The notes under the pieces are model-generated. The model saw only the letters and a list, made by a program, of their open reading frames with translations. It was not told the DNA's origin and made no database searches. Source: Pohlia nutans (Eukaryota > Streptophyta > Bryopsida > Bryales > Mniaceae). From it: DNA of 64,000 nucleotides. Within the stretch, counting starts at the first letter, position 1; each line of letters starts with the position of its first letter. The stretch spans positions 25,837,501 through 25,901,500 of the forward strand of contig CM040088.1 in the NCBI GenBank assembly GCA_022496805.1, written 5' to 3'. Shown in pieces: positions 47,164-59,900 of the stretch. Made by a program: the position numbers and the translations under genes.

Positions 47164-48238
47164 GACTGTCTTTATAAATATCCCAATTCAAAAACTTGGT
47201 GTAAGATGAACTCAAGTCAACTAAAATGGTACTCTAAAATGGCCAAGCTGGGAGCATATTGATTATAAATCTAGCAATTGAATAAATGACCAAATATCAA
47301 CCCCAAGTGCAAGAAAGTGTTGACTCCAAATCTAAACTGGTCCTAATTATATAGACTATTAATTTTTTAGTTTTAGTTTAGTTTTCATAGTTTGCCACTT
47401 TGGATTGGCAGCCTTGTTAGTAGTGGGATTTTACAAGAAAATCATATATGGGTTGTGACAATGGGATGTTGGATGGTAACACTTAGAACCAGCCTCAACT
47501 TCATTGGTAATGTATAACTTGACTTTGGAGCCTTGTTGTGCAAAATAATATATGTTGAGTTGTGTAAGTGGCAAAGGATTCACTATTTTCATGACTATCT
47601 TCTAAATTTGAGTTTCCTAGCATACTAGATCTTAGGTGATTGAATAGTGAAGAAAAAAAAATTGAGAGTTGGAGCATCCGCAATGCCCTTCTTCCTTCAA
47701 TTTACCCTTTGGCCACTAAAATCACAGCCAAGATTTGGTGTCACAAGTTATTGTCACCACACCCTTGAACCATTATGTGCCCCTCTATATAGTCGTGAGC
47801 TAATAACATTCACTATACATGGATAATCATAATTGTTCATCAACCTAGGATATCCAGCCCATCCTTAAAGTAGCTATAAAAGGATGTATTCCTATATCAC
47901 AATATGGTGCTCATATTCCTTGGCTCTCTCTTTGACCCTGAATTCTTAGCACTAAATGCACACACTTTTCATCCAGTTTGCAAAGAATCTCCTGCTTTCA
48001 GAGGTAGGGTGCAAATGCATTGATTGCCGCCATACGTTTTACAGCTCGTATCGGATGAAGCTGGAAACTAACTTCTTCTTAGTTCTATGATGGATGAATC
48101 CAACCGGGCCTGGACGAGAAGCCACCTTACCGAGCTTCAGAGTTTCTTGATCGCAAATTCGGAGCTGCAGTGGTGTGGCAAAAAGGTTGGAGAATGCAGT
48201 TGATGAATCATTCCCTTGCTCTACAGAACAGTACTTGA
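47164..48238. other. Intergenic, no feature seen
   Basis: Short open frames only. None recognised. Confidence 0.45.
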
Positions 48239-48241
48239 CGC

Positions 48242-49125
48242 CACTAGTGGGATACAGTGACATTTTTCACTCTGAAATTCAGTCAGACGACGCCACTTCT
48301 CACTCGATATAGTCGTCGGGAACTTCAAGGTTGTTGAGTGTGATTCGTCACATAGGACGGGCCTCTACAGTGTGTCATCAATTTAGCATTGTAGCACCTA
48401 TAGTATGTAAAGCCTGTGGGAGGGAAAAAAAATTTGTGCCCTTTGTGAGGAATCCTCACACCTGAATGCCCGTCGTACACGGACTCACGACCACTACAAC
48501 ATGTGACAATGAAGATGATCGAATTGGAGACCTTCTAACTGCAAGCTAACGACTCAGCTGAGCTTCAAAAGCCACTGACCTAGCCTTGAGACAACGATGA
48601 AGTTATTGAAATTCCTTTGGGCTATACAGAACCCATTGAGAACTTCATGGCTTCAGCATAAGGTAGAAGCACCTAATTGTGGCACTCACCTAATTGTGAC
48701 AGATTTTAAGAATGGTGTTCATTTCAGAACACTTTTCTACGTGAGTCATAGATCACAGATTTCAAGATAAAGTGTCATAATTAGGTGCTTCTACTTAGCA
48801 CTAGAGTGATTGGCTAGACCTCGTCAGAATTGCAAGGAACTTGTGCGATGCAATTAGACAAGGCTCGGAGACTCCAAATTTTTACTTTCTCCAGTTTTGT
48901 GGAGTGGACAAGCCCACCAAATGCTGTCACTGCAAGTCTCCTATTGGCTAAGAGAAAATATCAGACAAGCTCAGTTAGAAATCATACTAATAGTAAGAAA
49001 TAATTTAGATTCCTACTGATTCTTCAACGCTTTCTTGTAGTGTTCAAAATGGTCCTCTTATTGCTGGGTAGAACGTCAGGCACCCCCTTTTCTGGTAGTG
49101 AGAAGCGACGGTCTTCCTACTAGCG
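48242..49125. mobile_element. CACTA-type non-autonomous element, 884 bp
   Basis: Left end CACTAGTGGGATACAG. Right end on the complement CGCTAGTAGGAAGACCG. CGC duplicated at 48239-48241 and 49126-49128. The subterminal CACTTCTCACTC-type words resemble those of the small CACTA MITEs. No transposase frame. A separate foldback (48661-48796) lies inside. Confidence 0.8.
48661..48796. repeat. Foldback inside the CACTA element
   Basis: Arms AGGTAGAAGCACCTAATT and complement, 136 bp in all. Nested small MITE is the likely explanation. The target duplication is unclear. Confidence 0.65.
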
Positions 49126-49746
49126 CGCACCCAACACCCCACTTTACAGTTGTTTGATTTTCCTCACACAGAGAGCGCGCGCTGACTTGAGGTGACATTG
49201 TTGAATTGCTGCATATTTGTATTGGAACTGGGGTTGAAATTCGAGCTCAAATAGTGAGTACAGGACCTTGTCAATGCCGATGTAGAGGACTTGTTGCAAG
49301 TGCATTGCAGACCTTCGGCAGGTTTGCAGCACGTACGACAGTGGAGACTTGAAAAGTAAGTTCTTGCAAACTCCTGTCGGTGTGGCAAGTTTGGATTGAT
49401 ATCTGTCTCCCTCCCGTCGATGAGAGAGAGCATACAGTCAGCATGTCGACGTTTTGAGTCCAGAAGGATCATACTGTGCACTCTGGTGCCAGGGTGGGGG
49501 ATTCACGGGCTGGTGTCGGTGACAGTGAGAATTCCGGAAACCTGGATGCTTTAAATCATAATTCTGATTCTATTGGGGGACGTACAGTGGGAAGAACAAT
49601 GGCCGCAATGGAGTAGAGATGTTTTGATCTCACGTGGTTACGTGCTAGCTATCCCCATATATAGCCTGTGCATTCTCTGCACGATCGAAGAAGGTCATGA
49701 TTGCTGCTTCAACAGGAAACGAGGAGTGGTGTTCGTGACATTCTAA

Positions 49747-50241
49747 TTGCTCAAGACAACCAGCTTGAGCAATTGGAACGCCTCGAACGCCTTTCCTTGT
49801 TTCTGGAATGGTGTGCATTGTGCTCAGGCTCCCATTCGGTACTTAAGATTCTTGCTGGGGGCGCAATATGACATTGGATTGTATGGAAACAGACTAATCC
49901 GTTACCGTTCAAAATCCGTATGTTCCAGGATTGTGGTCATATACATAATTTATGGAACTTGCACAAATGCGAACAGCACAAATGCGAACAGCACAAATGG
50001 GAACAGCACAAATGTCCGCATTTGTGCAAGTTCCATAAATTATGTTGCCAAGCTCGTCTGGAAAAAGGCTCCATTTCTACAGATTGCACGCAGCTTGTGC
50101 ACATTGAACCTTTCTAGGGAAGGTGCAATTCCTGATGAGCTTGCGAAACTCAACAAACCTCAGATCTCTGGATCTCTCAGCGCAGAACCTCATAAAATTT
50201 TGGGAGTCTTCCCCAGACGCCTCGTCAATTTATTGATATGA
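49747..50241 (+). pseudogene. LRR receptor-kinase-like N-terminal fragment
   Basis: The start resembles the cap that precedes leucine-rich repeats in plant receptor kinases: LKTTSLSNWNASNAF then PCFWNGVHCA. Later, SLCTLNLSREGAIPDELAKL looks like an LRR unit with the plant IPxxL signature. Between them lies a perfect hairpin with 15-base repeats. No kinase domain or further repeats were found downstream, so this is probably a truncated gene piece. Identification rests on two short motifs. Confidence 0.45.
49944..50044. repeat. Perfect 28-base inverted repeat with 15-base tandem loop
   Basis: Arms beginning CATAATTTATGGAACTTGCA are identical over 28 bases. The loop is built of about three units of AACAGCACAAATGCG. 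The arms carry no mismatches. Confidence 0.92.
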
Positions 50242-50815
50242 ACACACTCTATGTCACATTTAACAGCCCTCACGAGGATTCAAGTCTGAAAATCAAATCT
50301 TTCAGAGAAGTCTGGGAAACCAATTTCAACCACCAAATCAGAGACATGACCTGGCAGTGACTATGAACTGTACCCCAAATCCTCACCCATGTGTGGAAGG
50401 CTCAATTCAGGTCGTTTGCCATTCCCGTGGCTTTCAGCTGATCTGTGTGTAAACTTGCTGTTATTATTAGATAGACAAGAAGTATATGTGGATCTTGTGT
50501 TCATTTTGAAGAGGGTGCGAACGCACTACAATACGTTTTTGTTTGGACACTATGAATAAGTTATGAATTTTTGAAGTGTTGCTTATAGAATTCCCAAAAA
50601 TTACTCACTTTGACTCTTCAAGTGCAATACATTTACAGTACTAACCTATAGGTCTATTTATAGCTTACACACAAGAATGGAGAAGCCATGGAAATTGAGA
50701 AACTTGAAATTTGACTTGAAATTTGACAAGCAAGGATGACACAATGAAAGCATGATCTTCAATAGGGATCACACTCAATCCATTGAATCCTAAGCTTCAT
50801 CCCAATTCACTTGCA

Positions 50816-51638
50816 AGGCGTTTGTATGGTACGGTGCACTAGAATTCTTGTCCATGTGCACTCTTTTGAGGATTTTGAGAATTTGAAAAATTCATTTTAG
50901 AGAGAGAAAAATATTTTTGTGAACTATAAAGTGGTAGGATGGACCGTACCAATAAAAGAGAATGTTTTTTGATAGAAAATTATAAATCCGGCATTATATT
51001 TTAATGGAGGATTGAACAAAAGGTAAACTAATGCATTGTCACAGTGCATAATATGCACTCTAAATTCTAAAAGAGGAGGAGAATAAGGGGTTGTGAATGG
51101 ACTTTTGAGCTATGAATTTTTCCAGTGTTCAAATATGTGAAGAAAAATATCTTCCGATTTTTTCAAATTTTTTGAATTGAGTAAAGTTTCAAATTTTAAA
51201 ATGTGCTATTTTTGGGAGGGATGAATTGTTTCTCTATTTTTTAAAGAAATTTGATAGATTTCTTTTCTGAATCAGTACTTGAGAATAAAATTATGCAAGT
51301 TGAATTATTTTTAGAATTTTAAATATAGAATCAAATACGAGCTATATTTACATTCAAAGTTTGATCATAAATTGGTAAAGTTGTTATTAAAATGGGAGTT
51401 TTGATTTTCAAAATCTTCAACATAAAATCATTTTAGCATTCTAAAATTTCATTTTTTGGATAATATGTACATAAATCTAGAAGCTGGTTCACTCCATTTT
51501 CATTGAATCACTGCTACATAATTTTCAAATTGGTTTGACAGTTAGCTTTTTAAACAAAATGCTCAAAGTGCATAAATGTGCACTAAAATGTAGTTAGTTC
51601 ATCAAGAGGAGTTAGTGGACCGTACCATACAAACGCCC
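50816..51638 (+). mobile_element. GGGCG-terminal element, copy 2 (TGCA duplication)
   Basis: 823 bp, about 90 percent like 46327-47159 in the same orientation. It is flanked by TGCA at 50812-50815 and 51639-51642. The left terminal base is A instead of G. One arm of the inner hairpin is eroded. Confidence 0.88.
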
Positions 51639-51899
51639 TGCACTTCATCTCTATTCTCTTGGCACAAAAAAACGGCGGGTTAGCAACTAGTGCATTCATC
51701 ATGCAAATTTTTGTTTATCTCCCATTCTTCATCTCATATATTCAATGAATTAGGTTTAGCCAATTGGTTACTGTAAGCGCTAACTAGAATATTCAGAGTA
51801 GGCCATGAACCCCATTCATCAAGATGGAGGCAGGGGATTGCAAAACTGTGGCTCCCCTAAAGTTGCACTTGTGCGGATTGTGGTGTCAGTTCTAATGCT

Positions 51900-52360
51900 T
51901 ACCTACATTTTGTAAGTCCTCTTCATATTCATTCTTTCTTGAAACTAAAGACGGACATTGTCAAGGTTCTGGAATGTGGTTTATGACCTTTTCATATTCA
52001 TTCTTTCTTGTAACTAAAGATGTAGAAGTTGCTTACGAATTTTTGAGTCCTCCCTCATAAAACAGTCCCTTGATGTCCCTTCCCTAAATTGTAATGTGCT
52101 CGATATGGCACCCATGGACTTACAAATTGAGAGGGACATTCCTATTCTAGTCTTTTATTGTAGGAATTTTTTCTTACCATATTGCAATCTTCAGAATCAA
52201 AGTTCCTACACACTATGCTGAAATTTCAGGCTCAAAAAAATTCATAAGCATGTTGTACATTGTCAAGGAAAATGAATGTGGTTTGTGTCCTTGTCATATT
52301 CATTCATACTTGAAACTAAAGATGGACATTGTCAAGCAACTTGAATGTGGTTTGTGGTGA
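51900..52360 (+). repeat. Degenerate direct repeats
   Basis: TTCATATTCATTCTTTCTTG, ACTAAAGATGGACATTGTCA and GAATGTGGTTTGTG recur two to four times in the same order near 51915, 51995, 52255 and 52300. This looks like a decayed tandem array of about 100 bases. Confidence 0.6.
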
Positions 52361-52750
52361 TCCTGTGCAGTTGAGGACAGTCACAGAAATATTGCAGTAC
52401 AAACTAAATGTACTGTACAAATCCATGCTTGGGAGATCTCTCACGGGGCACCAAGGCAGAAACGCTTCCTTTGCAAATTTAATTTGCTGCAAGATGGCTG
52501 TGCCCACCCCCATTCTGACTGTGAAATCTTTTGGACTGACGGCCGAGGATTTAGCGCTTGTGTAATTGCTGGATCTTTGGGCGAAAATGCTCTTGATCAA
52601 TGCTCTAATTGGCGTGGAATGCAATTGCCACATGATTCAATGGAATGCTGATGTTGTCCGATCCTGCCATTTTGTGCTGTCAATCACACCAGTCTCATGA
52701 TGTGCGTGAAGCTTTGATTGTGATGGTACTTGCAGAGAATTCCTTCACTA
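52361..52750. other. No gene assigned
   Basis: Open frames on both strands (52316-52633) overlap. Neither resembles a known family. Confidence 0.4.
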
Positions 52751-52754
52751 CACA

Positions 52755-52947
52755 CACTAGTAGAAGACCTGTCGTTTTTCATTCCCCATTTCGTGGGAAC
52801 AGTGAACAGTGGCTGAATAATATGCTTATATTACTGTCTTCTTGTGACCAAAACCACTTACCAGCACTAATACAACCCATGTGCTTGGCACGATTTCATT
52901 CCTTTTTCATTTATAGTAAGTGAAAAACGACACATTTCTTACTAGTG
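52755..52947 (+). mobile_element. CACTAGTAG MITE, copy 3
   Basis: 193 bp, CACTAGTAGAAGACCTGTCG to CATTTCTTACTAGTG with ACA on both sides. Closely like 43572-43755. Confidence 0.92.
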
Positions 52948-52949
52948 AC

Positions 52950-55485
52950 ACAAGTGAACGATTGATATCTCCAGCTTTGGTGTCGTGCTCTGGCATGGGA
53001 CTTGGTGAGTGGGAAACTTGCATTCAGTGATTATTTTTCATTTCAATCTTTTGAGGCAGGCCAAGTTGTGATCTTTCGTGACGCAGTCGGAAGCTGCTTA
53101 CATCCATGAATTCAATGAAACATGTAAAATGTGGGTGAACTATGATCTATTCATCCAAAACATGTACCGTACGTTCATCCAAAATATGACAATCAGAATC
53201 TTACATTATACCTTTTTTTTCAATGATTTTGGTATTATTTTGGTTACATATCAATAGTCCATTCTTGAGGTTTGCTTTGTGTAGTTATTGTACCCGGTCG
53301 TCATGGTTGGCAGCTCATACCTAATTTTTAATTATTTGCTTATATGATGTGAATATTCTTTAAGACTCTATGAAGTATACTCTCAAATTTTCTTTTCACA
53401 ATAGAAACTAAATGTTTTTTTTGAATAAATACTTTCCTAAAAATTTGGGCTTCTCTTTTTATAATTAATTTTTCCGACCCTGACAGCAGGGTACTATATT
53501 TGGTGATAAATTGTTTTTAAAAAAAAGAACCCTATATGGAACCAACTTCATGGAATGAAGTTGGAAACACTTGAGTGCATAATACATTCAAGAGTTTGGA
53601 CCCCAATTGTGAGATAGTCCAATAGAAGACATGATTACACTCTTCCAAATTGCCATGAATGCGTGTGAGTTGTTCGAGAATGTGAGATGTTGTGACAATG
53701 CTCATAGGAGGGATTCAAAGAGATTTAACTCTTAATCATCCAAGGTTTATCTTCATTTTTAAAAATCAATTTCGTCCCCATATTTATACTTTTTTTAGGT
53801 TTTTTTATTCTCTTTATAGGTAATATCAAAATGAACTTAATGATGTTAAATTTACTCCAATGGACTAATTTAACACATTTTTCCATTGCTTCAAAGTACG
53901 TCATAAAAAACACGCTTTCTATTACTATTTCTGTTTTCTCAAATTTGTATAAAGGTATGAGTCTAAAATTAGAAATTTTTACATTGAATGAATAGAAAAA
54001 ATCATTTTGAATGAATAGAAAATTTCATTTCACATAGATGAAAAAAAATTCAACATGATTGAATAAAAACTCATAGATTTATGTATGGTTAAAGGTTAAT
54101 TGACTTTTGATGAAATGAAATCTTTTGATGTCTATTTCTCATTCAACATTGACCATTTTCACAAACAATCAACTTCATTAGATGAACAACTAAGGGTTGT
54201 AGTTTGAAATGTTGGCTAAAAATGAAAATTTAAAATACTGATTTGAGATTTAGTAATCCAAATGGTCATGGTGGAAGTTTAAAGGTTAAGTGGGTTTGAA
54301 GTGACTTTAATCTACCCAGATAATCCTAGTTTTTAGCTTGATTTTATTAACATGATTCTCTTGTAAAGCTACATGTCTCATTCATATTGAACCATACTTG
54401 GTATTTGAGATAACCTCATAAAAATTCATAAATTTTTATCACCTATTCTCATATAAAATCTCTTAACCCCAATTTGTAATCCTTGACTTTTGACTTTTTA
54501 TACTCGCACTTTATCTTTTCAATTAAAAAAAATTAAAGAGTATAAGTTACACTTCATATCTCAATCCATATGCATTTTCTATGAATTATTTCATTTTGGT
54601 AAAAAAAACTTTAGAATCAAAGTTCGGTTTCAAAAACATTTAAAGGGTTAAAGAAATAAAATAAAATCGTAAATAACAACCATTGACCACTTGTTTTATG
54701 GAAATGATGTCTATTGGTGAGGTTTGAGCGACAACAACACAAACATTCGGTTGCACACAATGTGTTGTTGACAAAAAAAAGGGGATTTTGTATGAAACAA
54801 CTAACATTCAAACAACAACAAGAAAAGTCTCCAACTGAAGGCGGAGGTCCCACAATTCCAACACATTGATCTTCTTATCATCAGAGTGGATGACAAGATT
54901 CGAATTGAAGTGAACATTTTTCTTGTCTGACTTCATGTCCAGTCAGAGCATCTGTGGAACAGTGTACCGGCCTGGTGGATAAGGCTCCAGGGACACGAAT
55001 AATGAAGCCAACAGTTTTTGTTATTTTTTATGTTCATTTAAAAATTCTTCTTTTTTGGACACGAGGGAATCAACTTTGACAACCAATGTCCTCGTGGCAA
55101 TGGATTTGAAATTGCAAGAATGGATAACTTGTAACTGACAGATTCGTAGTTTCTGACCGACAAATAATCTATATATATTTTGTAAGTTATACATTATTTT
55201 TATTGAATGTTTGACCATGAGATTCAGACCTTGGCATGTGCTAAAGGAGCTTTCTTCACATGCGTCCCATGTGCTAAAAGAGGGATGTCAAATTGGGGGG
55301 GTAAAGATCTTGGTTCTCTTGCATGCTGAATTGCCCAAGGCTTCAGTTTCCGGGTTCGAAGTTTTCCATTTTTCAATGTTGAATGATCATCGTTTGCTGC
55401 CTCCCAACTGCCAGGGAGATCATGAAGCATGGCAGCGAAATCACATCTGAAAAAGGCTATACCATAACTGATTCAGTAGCTATAC
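52950..55485. other. Intergenic, no gene seen
   Basis: AT-rich. Open frames are short. A pair of overlapping frames near 55211-55450 on opposite strands lacks family resemblance. Confidence 0.5.
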
Positions 55486-55487
55486 CA

Positions 55488-55766
55488 TAACATTCAGTAG
55501 CCTTCGTGACTGCTGCCTTCCCCCAACATATGAAATGATGCAGGATATTTCACATCACATCAGTAGTTGTAGGGGCAGGTGGCATTAAGCAAGAGCAGCT
55601 AACCATGGTGAACAGTAATTGAAAGCACTCACTCAGTCACAATTCAATAGGGTCCTGTAATTGTTTATTTGATTCAATAGCCCATTCAATTATAAATCAC
55701 TGGTCACTCCATATATAAAGGTGGATGAAACTAACAGGCAGCCTTCTTGAAGGCTACTGAATGTTA
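55488..55766. mobile_element. TAACATTCAG foldback, copy 2
   Basis: Ends TAACATTCAGTAGCCTTC and complement (GAAGGCTACTGAATGTTA) enclose 279 bp. Related to 19719-19886 only by its ends. Confidence 0.6.
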
Positions 55767-55769
55767 TGA

Positions 55770-56955
55770 CCCAGTTTGACGAAGCCATTTTTATTTTTTT
55801 TCCATTGGTTGTGTGACATGCACCCTGGAATGTAGCCAAGTTTAGGGTAAAAACATAGGTAGAATCATCGACATATATGTGTTCATCCATAAACTTATCT
55901 AGTATTAGAAAGCACTTTCATCCAATTAGTAGTGATTTTAGTATTTTCTTGGAGAAGATTTTGATGATCTCATTCACTTTTTTGCCCATTTTTTTAGAGT
56001 ATAGGTAGCCACTCCCAAAATTAGGTAAGATTCTGGCAATAATTTGCCAAAGTTTTCCTCTGGGTGGTTTGAGATGCCTAAGAGCATGCCCAACAGTTGC
56101 TCATTGTGTACCAAGTCCACATCGTGTGTGAGAAGTGAAAACTTCCCTAGCAACAACCACCAAGCGTGCCCGGATCAATCAATTTACATACTAATACTTG
56201 TCATTATTTGGGACAATCATAATGGTGGAGAATAAATTTACTGAACATAACGTCATAAAGCGAGAGCATGATCTTGTCAGAGAATAGGACAAAATGCTTG
56301 ATGTGAGAACCACTCTCGGGCAAAAATCAAACTCCACCTATAAGGCGCACTTTATCATCCAAAGATAGGTTTGGTGAGTGAAAAATGCCTGCTGCTGGGC
56401 CTGCTCTGATAATACAGAATACTGAAAACTGACTTAAAGTTAAATATTCTCAATACCCTTGGAATCAACGAAAAGAAATTCCAGATTCCTTGAGTGTAAG
56501 TACAATCTGGAGCTCCGTCATGTTCTGTTGTGGCATACCATTATTTTCCTTTCCTCCAGTGTTATGCCTGTTGGCATGTGGTTCATCTAACAATGATTGA
56601 CAGTTGCTTCAGAAATGGGCCAGTTGTACAATATTTTATGGCATTACCAGCCACGTCTGAAAACGAAGTGCCAGTCATTGGAATGGATACTATAATTTTT
56701 CAGATGTTGGTGCTCCAGATACACATTCAATGTGCTACGATAGAATCAAGGACGTCTGGTACGTTGAATTTAAGGATTTATTTTGGAGAACAGGAATTAT
56801 AGTTTACATGGAAGTTAAGAATTGCACTCGTAAGAGTCAGGTTTATATACATAATCCGCAATGGTTTTGCTACACAGGTGCAAAAATGCTAGGTACCATG
56901 ACTAATGTATACCTCTTAATGTTAGAGTACCTCCTAATGCTTTTTTACATTGTCG
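55770..56955. other. Trehalase 3' flank, no gene seen
   Basis: No coding sequence recognised between the foldback and the trehalase stop codon. Confidence 0.45.
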
Positions 56956-56960
56956 CCGTG

Positions 56961-59900
56961 CTATGATGAAGGCTCCGGACAGAACATGGGTTCATCGGCT
57001 GGCCACCCGTACTTTTGTAAAAGCGACAGGACAACGCCGTTACTCCACCCAAAGCCCGTCTGTCATCACACAACCACGCTGAGTATGAGCATGGTTTCTA
57101 TTCACATCAACCAAGCATTTTTCAGGCAATGTCAATCTTTGCTATCACTGTACGAAAAGTAGGAGCATTTACTAAGGAGTAAAAGTACTAAAATTATGGA
57201 GCATGTAAATTGATCATTTTACTGCAATAACACATACTCCCTCTGTCTGGAAAAAATTGTCCTAGTTTTTGGCATGTTTTGGTCCTATGTCTTATATAAT
57301 TTCAAATGTGAGCCATGTCCACTTCAAATGGGGCGTACAATGAGAGTGACACAAAAACTACATACTACTATTAGATAGATAGATCATTTTTCAAGTATTG
57401 TGACTGCTAACGTTAAGTTGAAAAATGCCAAAAACTAGGACAGTTATTTCCAGACAGAGGGAGTAGTAAATTGACCCTTTTACTACTCAGTACGTTCCTC
57501 GAGTATTGAAGCACACACACTCGTACGTTTCATCCATTCAGCATGAATCCTGGAATGGGTTTGTAACATTGCATTATGTAGTAGAGTGCAATGTCGGTTG
57601 AGAAAATGTCCAGAAGGGAAAAAGAGAAAATTATAGGTGGAGATAAATTATACCTGAGCATTGTACTCTCCACCACCTCCAATCTTCCCGCAACTGGTGG
57701 CGTCATATTTTTCGATCATCTTGCCCACCTGCTGAAAAGCCACAAAATTGGAGCGAAGCCAGTTTCGGGAAATATCCAGAGCCATCAATCTGCCTTTCAT
57801 AATGCCACTTGCATCCAGAGCTTCAATGATCATGTCCACCACGGGCGCCCATGCGTTTGGAAAGTCCCTGCACATCATGAACCAGGATTTTACTGAACAT
57901 GGATTCACCAAATGATGGATCCAGGCAACTAAAAACTCGTGACAGGGTAACCAAGTAGCACCAATTAGCTAACTGGAAGTTAATTAGTAACTCATTGTGT
58001 ACCAATAAGTTCCATTAGCTACAGTAGTTGATTATTAACTTGTAACTAGTAACTTATTGTGCACCAGCACTTGCAAGGTAACTAATAGGAAATCTGGCTT
58101 TCAAGTTAGCTCACTATTGCTACTTGGTTGGTGCAGCATTCCGGATTTAGCATTTCGAATCATTGGTATAGGTCACAATTAGATTACTTACTTGTCCAAA
58201 ATCAGGGACTGGAAAGGAATGTAAATTCATAGCAAGTTAGCGGGAATTCACTGACTTGGGCATTCAGTAACTTATTCTGGACAGTTAGCTAAAATTGCTA
58301 CTTGATAATTGGTGTGGGCGAGGCCAGAATGCTAAGCCTTCCAGTAAACAATAGAAGTTCCTGGAATGAGAGACTCACCATTGTTGGCCTGTGTTCCTGA
58401 GGGAGGTTGCAATACCAGCTGGCTGTACCAGCCCAGAATTGTTGAGTGCTTCAATCACCTTCTCTTTTTTCGGGTCTCCTGGTATAGCACAGATCCAACA
58501 TTTCCAGGCTCGTTAGTATGACAGCCTCAATTTGGGTGCCCGCATTGATCTTCTTGCAAGAAATTGGTGAGCCTGGGTAGGAGCTCCGCAGTACCTTTGG
58601 GTAAAACCCCAGCCCAGAGAGGGATAAAATTTGAGGCATATGTGAGCCTCTTCTGCCGCCAATCATAAACAACCTACAAAAGCAGTTCGTGAAGCTCCAG
58701 TGAGTTTGAAGGCTGCAGATAAAAACCAATTAAGAGCCTGGTGGAAGCTTCAAGATTCGTCTATTCTTTACAACAAAAAACACGAAAAAAAATGTCTATT
58801 AATAGATCATGTGGGACTCACAGTTCTATTGTCTGTGTTGCTCAAACTACAACCATCGTGGGATAGCCAAGCATCAAACCACTGGCTCTTCCTGCTGCTC
58901 CAGAGAATTCTCTGAATCGATCTCTGGCGGTCCTTGGCCGCAATCGCAAACCGAGCCTCCACGGGCTGATTGCCAAGTATCTTTGCGAAGTACTCGATAT
59001 TCTTCTCCATCTGCTCGCCCAGACAAGAAAGAAAAAAGCAACATTCAGAGCTCTGAAACAAAAATTAAGTCTGATTCGTAATCAGCTCGGTTCTTGGTGA
59101 GGAGCCCCTTACCTGGAAGAGATAAGCGTTCAGGTCTACAGGAATGATCATAGATGTCCGAAGAGTTCTCAAGTTCTGTTGGTCCCTGCCATTATACAAA
59201 AATGGATATTGAGGACGGCGTTTCAAGTAAATTATAAGATTCAACCAAGCAGAACAATGTAAGGTTCCAATTCTCCTGAAACCGGGACCGTTGAGATTCT
59301 AATCTGTTTAGGACTTTTTCCTGGAGAATTCCGAAGATCTCAGCTTCCACATTGTCTACCGAAACCTGAACCAATAATTGTTACAGAGGTTACTTACTCC
59401 ATCCATCGAGAACTGAAGTCCCAGCCAGACTCGGCAGCTGTTGCAATGTCGTGATACAGTTGAGCTGCTCTTTTCTTGTTCATTCCGCGAGTCAAATTCT
59501 TGTCCTGCATTCACGAGTCAATGCCAGGTTAGTAGGAGCTTTCAAAAGGGTTTTGGTTTAGTTTTCCAATGCGTATTGTCACCTGCAATACAATGCCTTA
59601 GATACGACGTACATTCCATTGTTTTTTTCCAGTGATCTGATCGAGTAACCAGCTGAATAAATGCAGAAAAAGACGTCATCCAAGAATTACAAAACAGCTG
59701 ATTGCCGTTGAATTCCAGTTCAAACACGAATGCAATTGACACAATCTGTGAGAAGAGAGTCATCTGGAGCCCTACAATGGTGAATGATTCAGGTCGAGGA
59801 GTATTCCAGTTAGCCCAGAAGCGGCTGAGACGATGCTCCTCACCGCTCTTGTCCCGCACCCTCACCTCGTGCGGCTCTGAATCCAATATCACTCTCAAAT

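Noticed and set aside
58451..58729. Continuous reading through trehalase intron 9
   Set aside because: The text after FIPLWAGVLPK does not match the family. Splicing at 58595/58478 restores it with correct phase.
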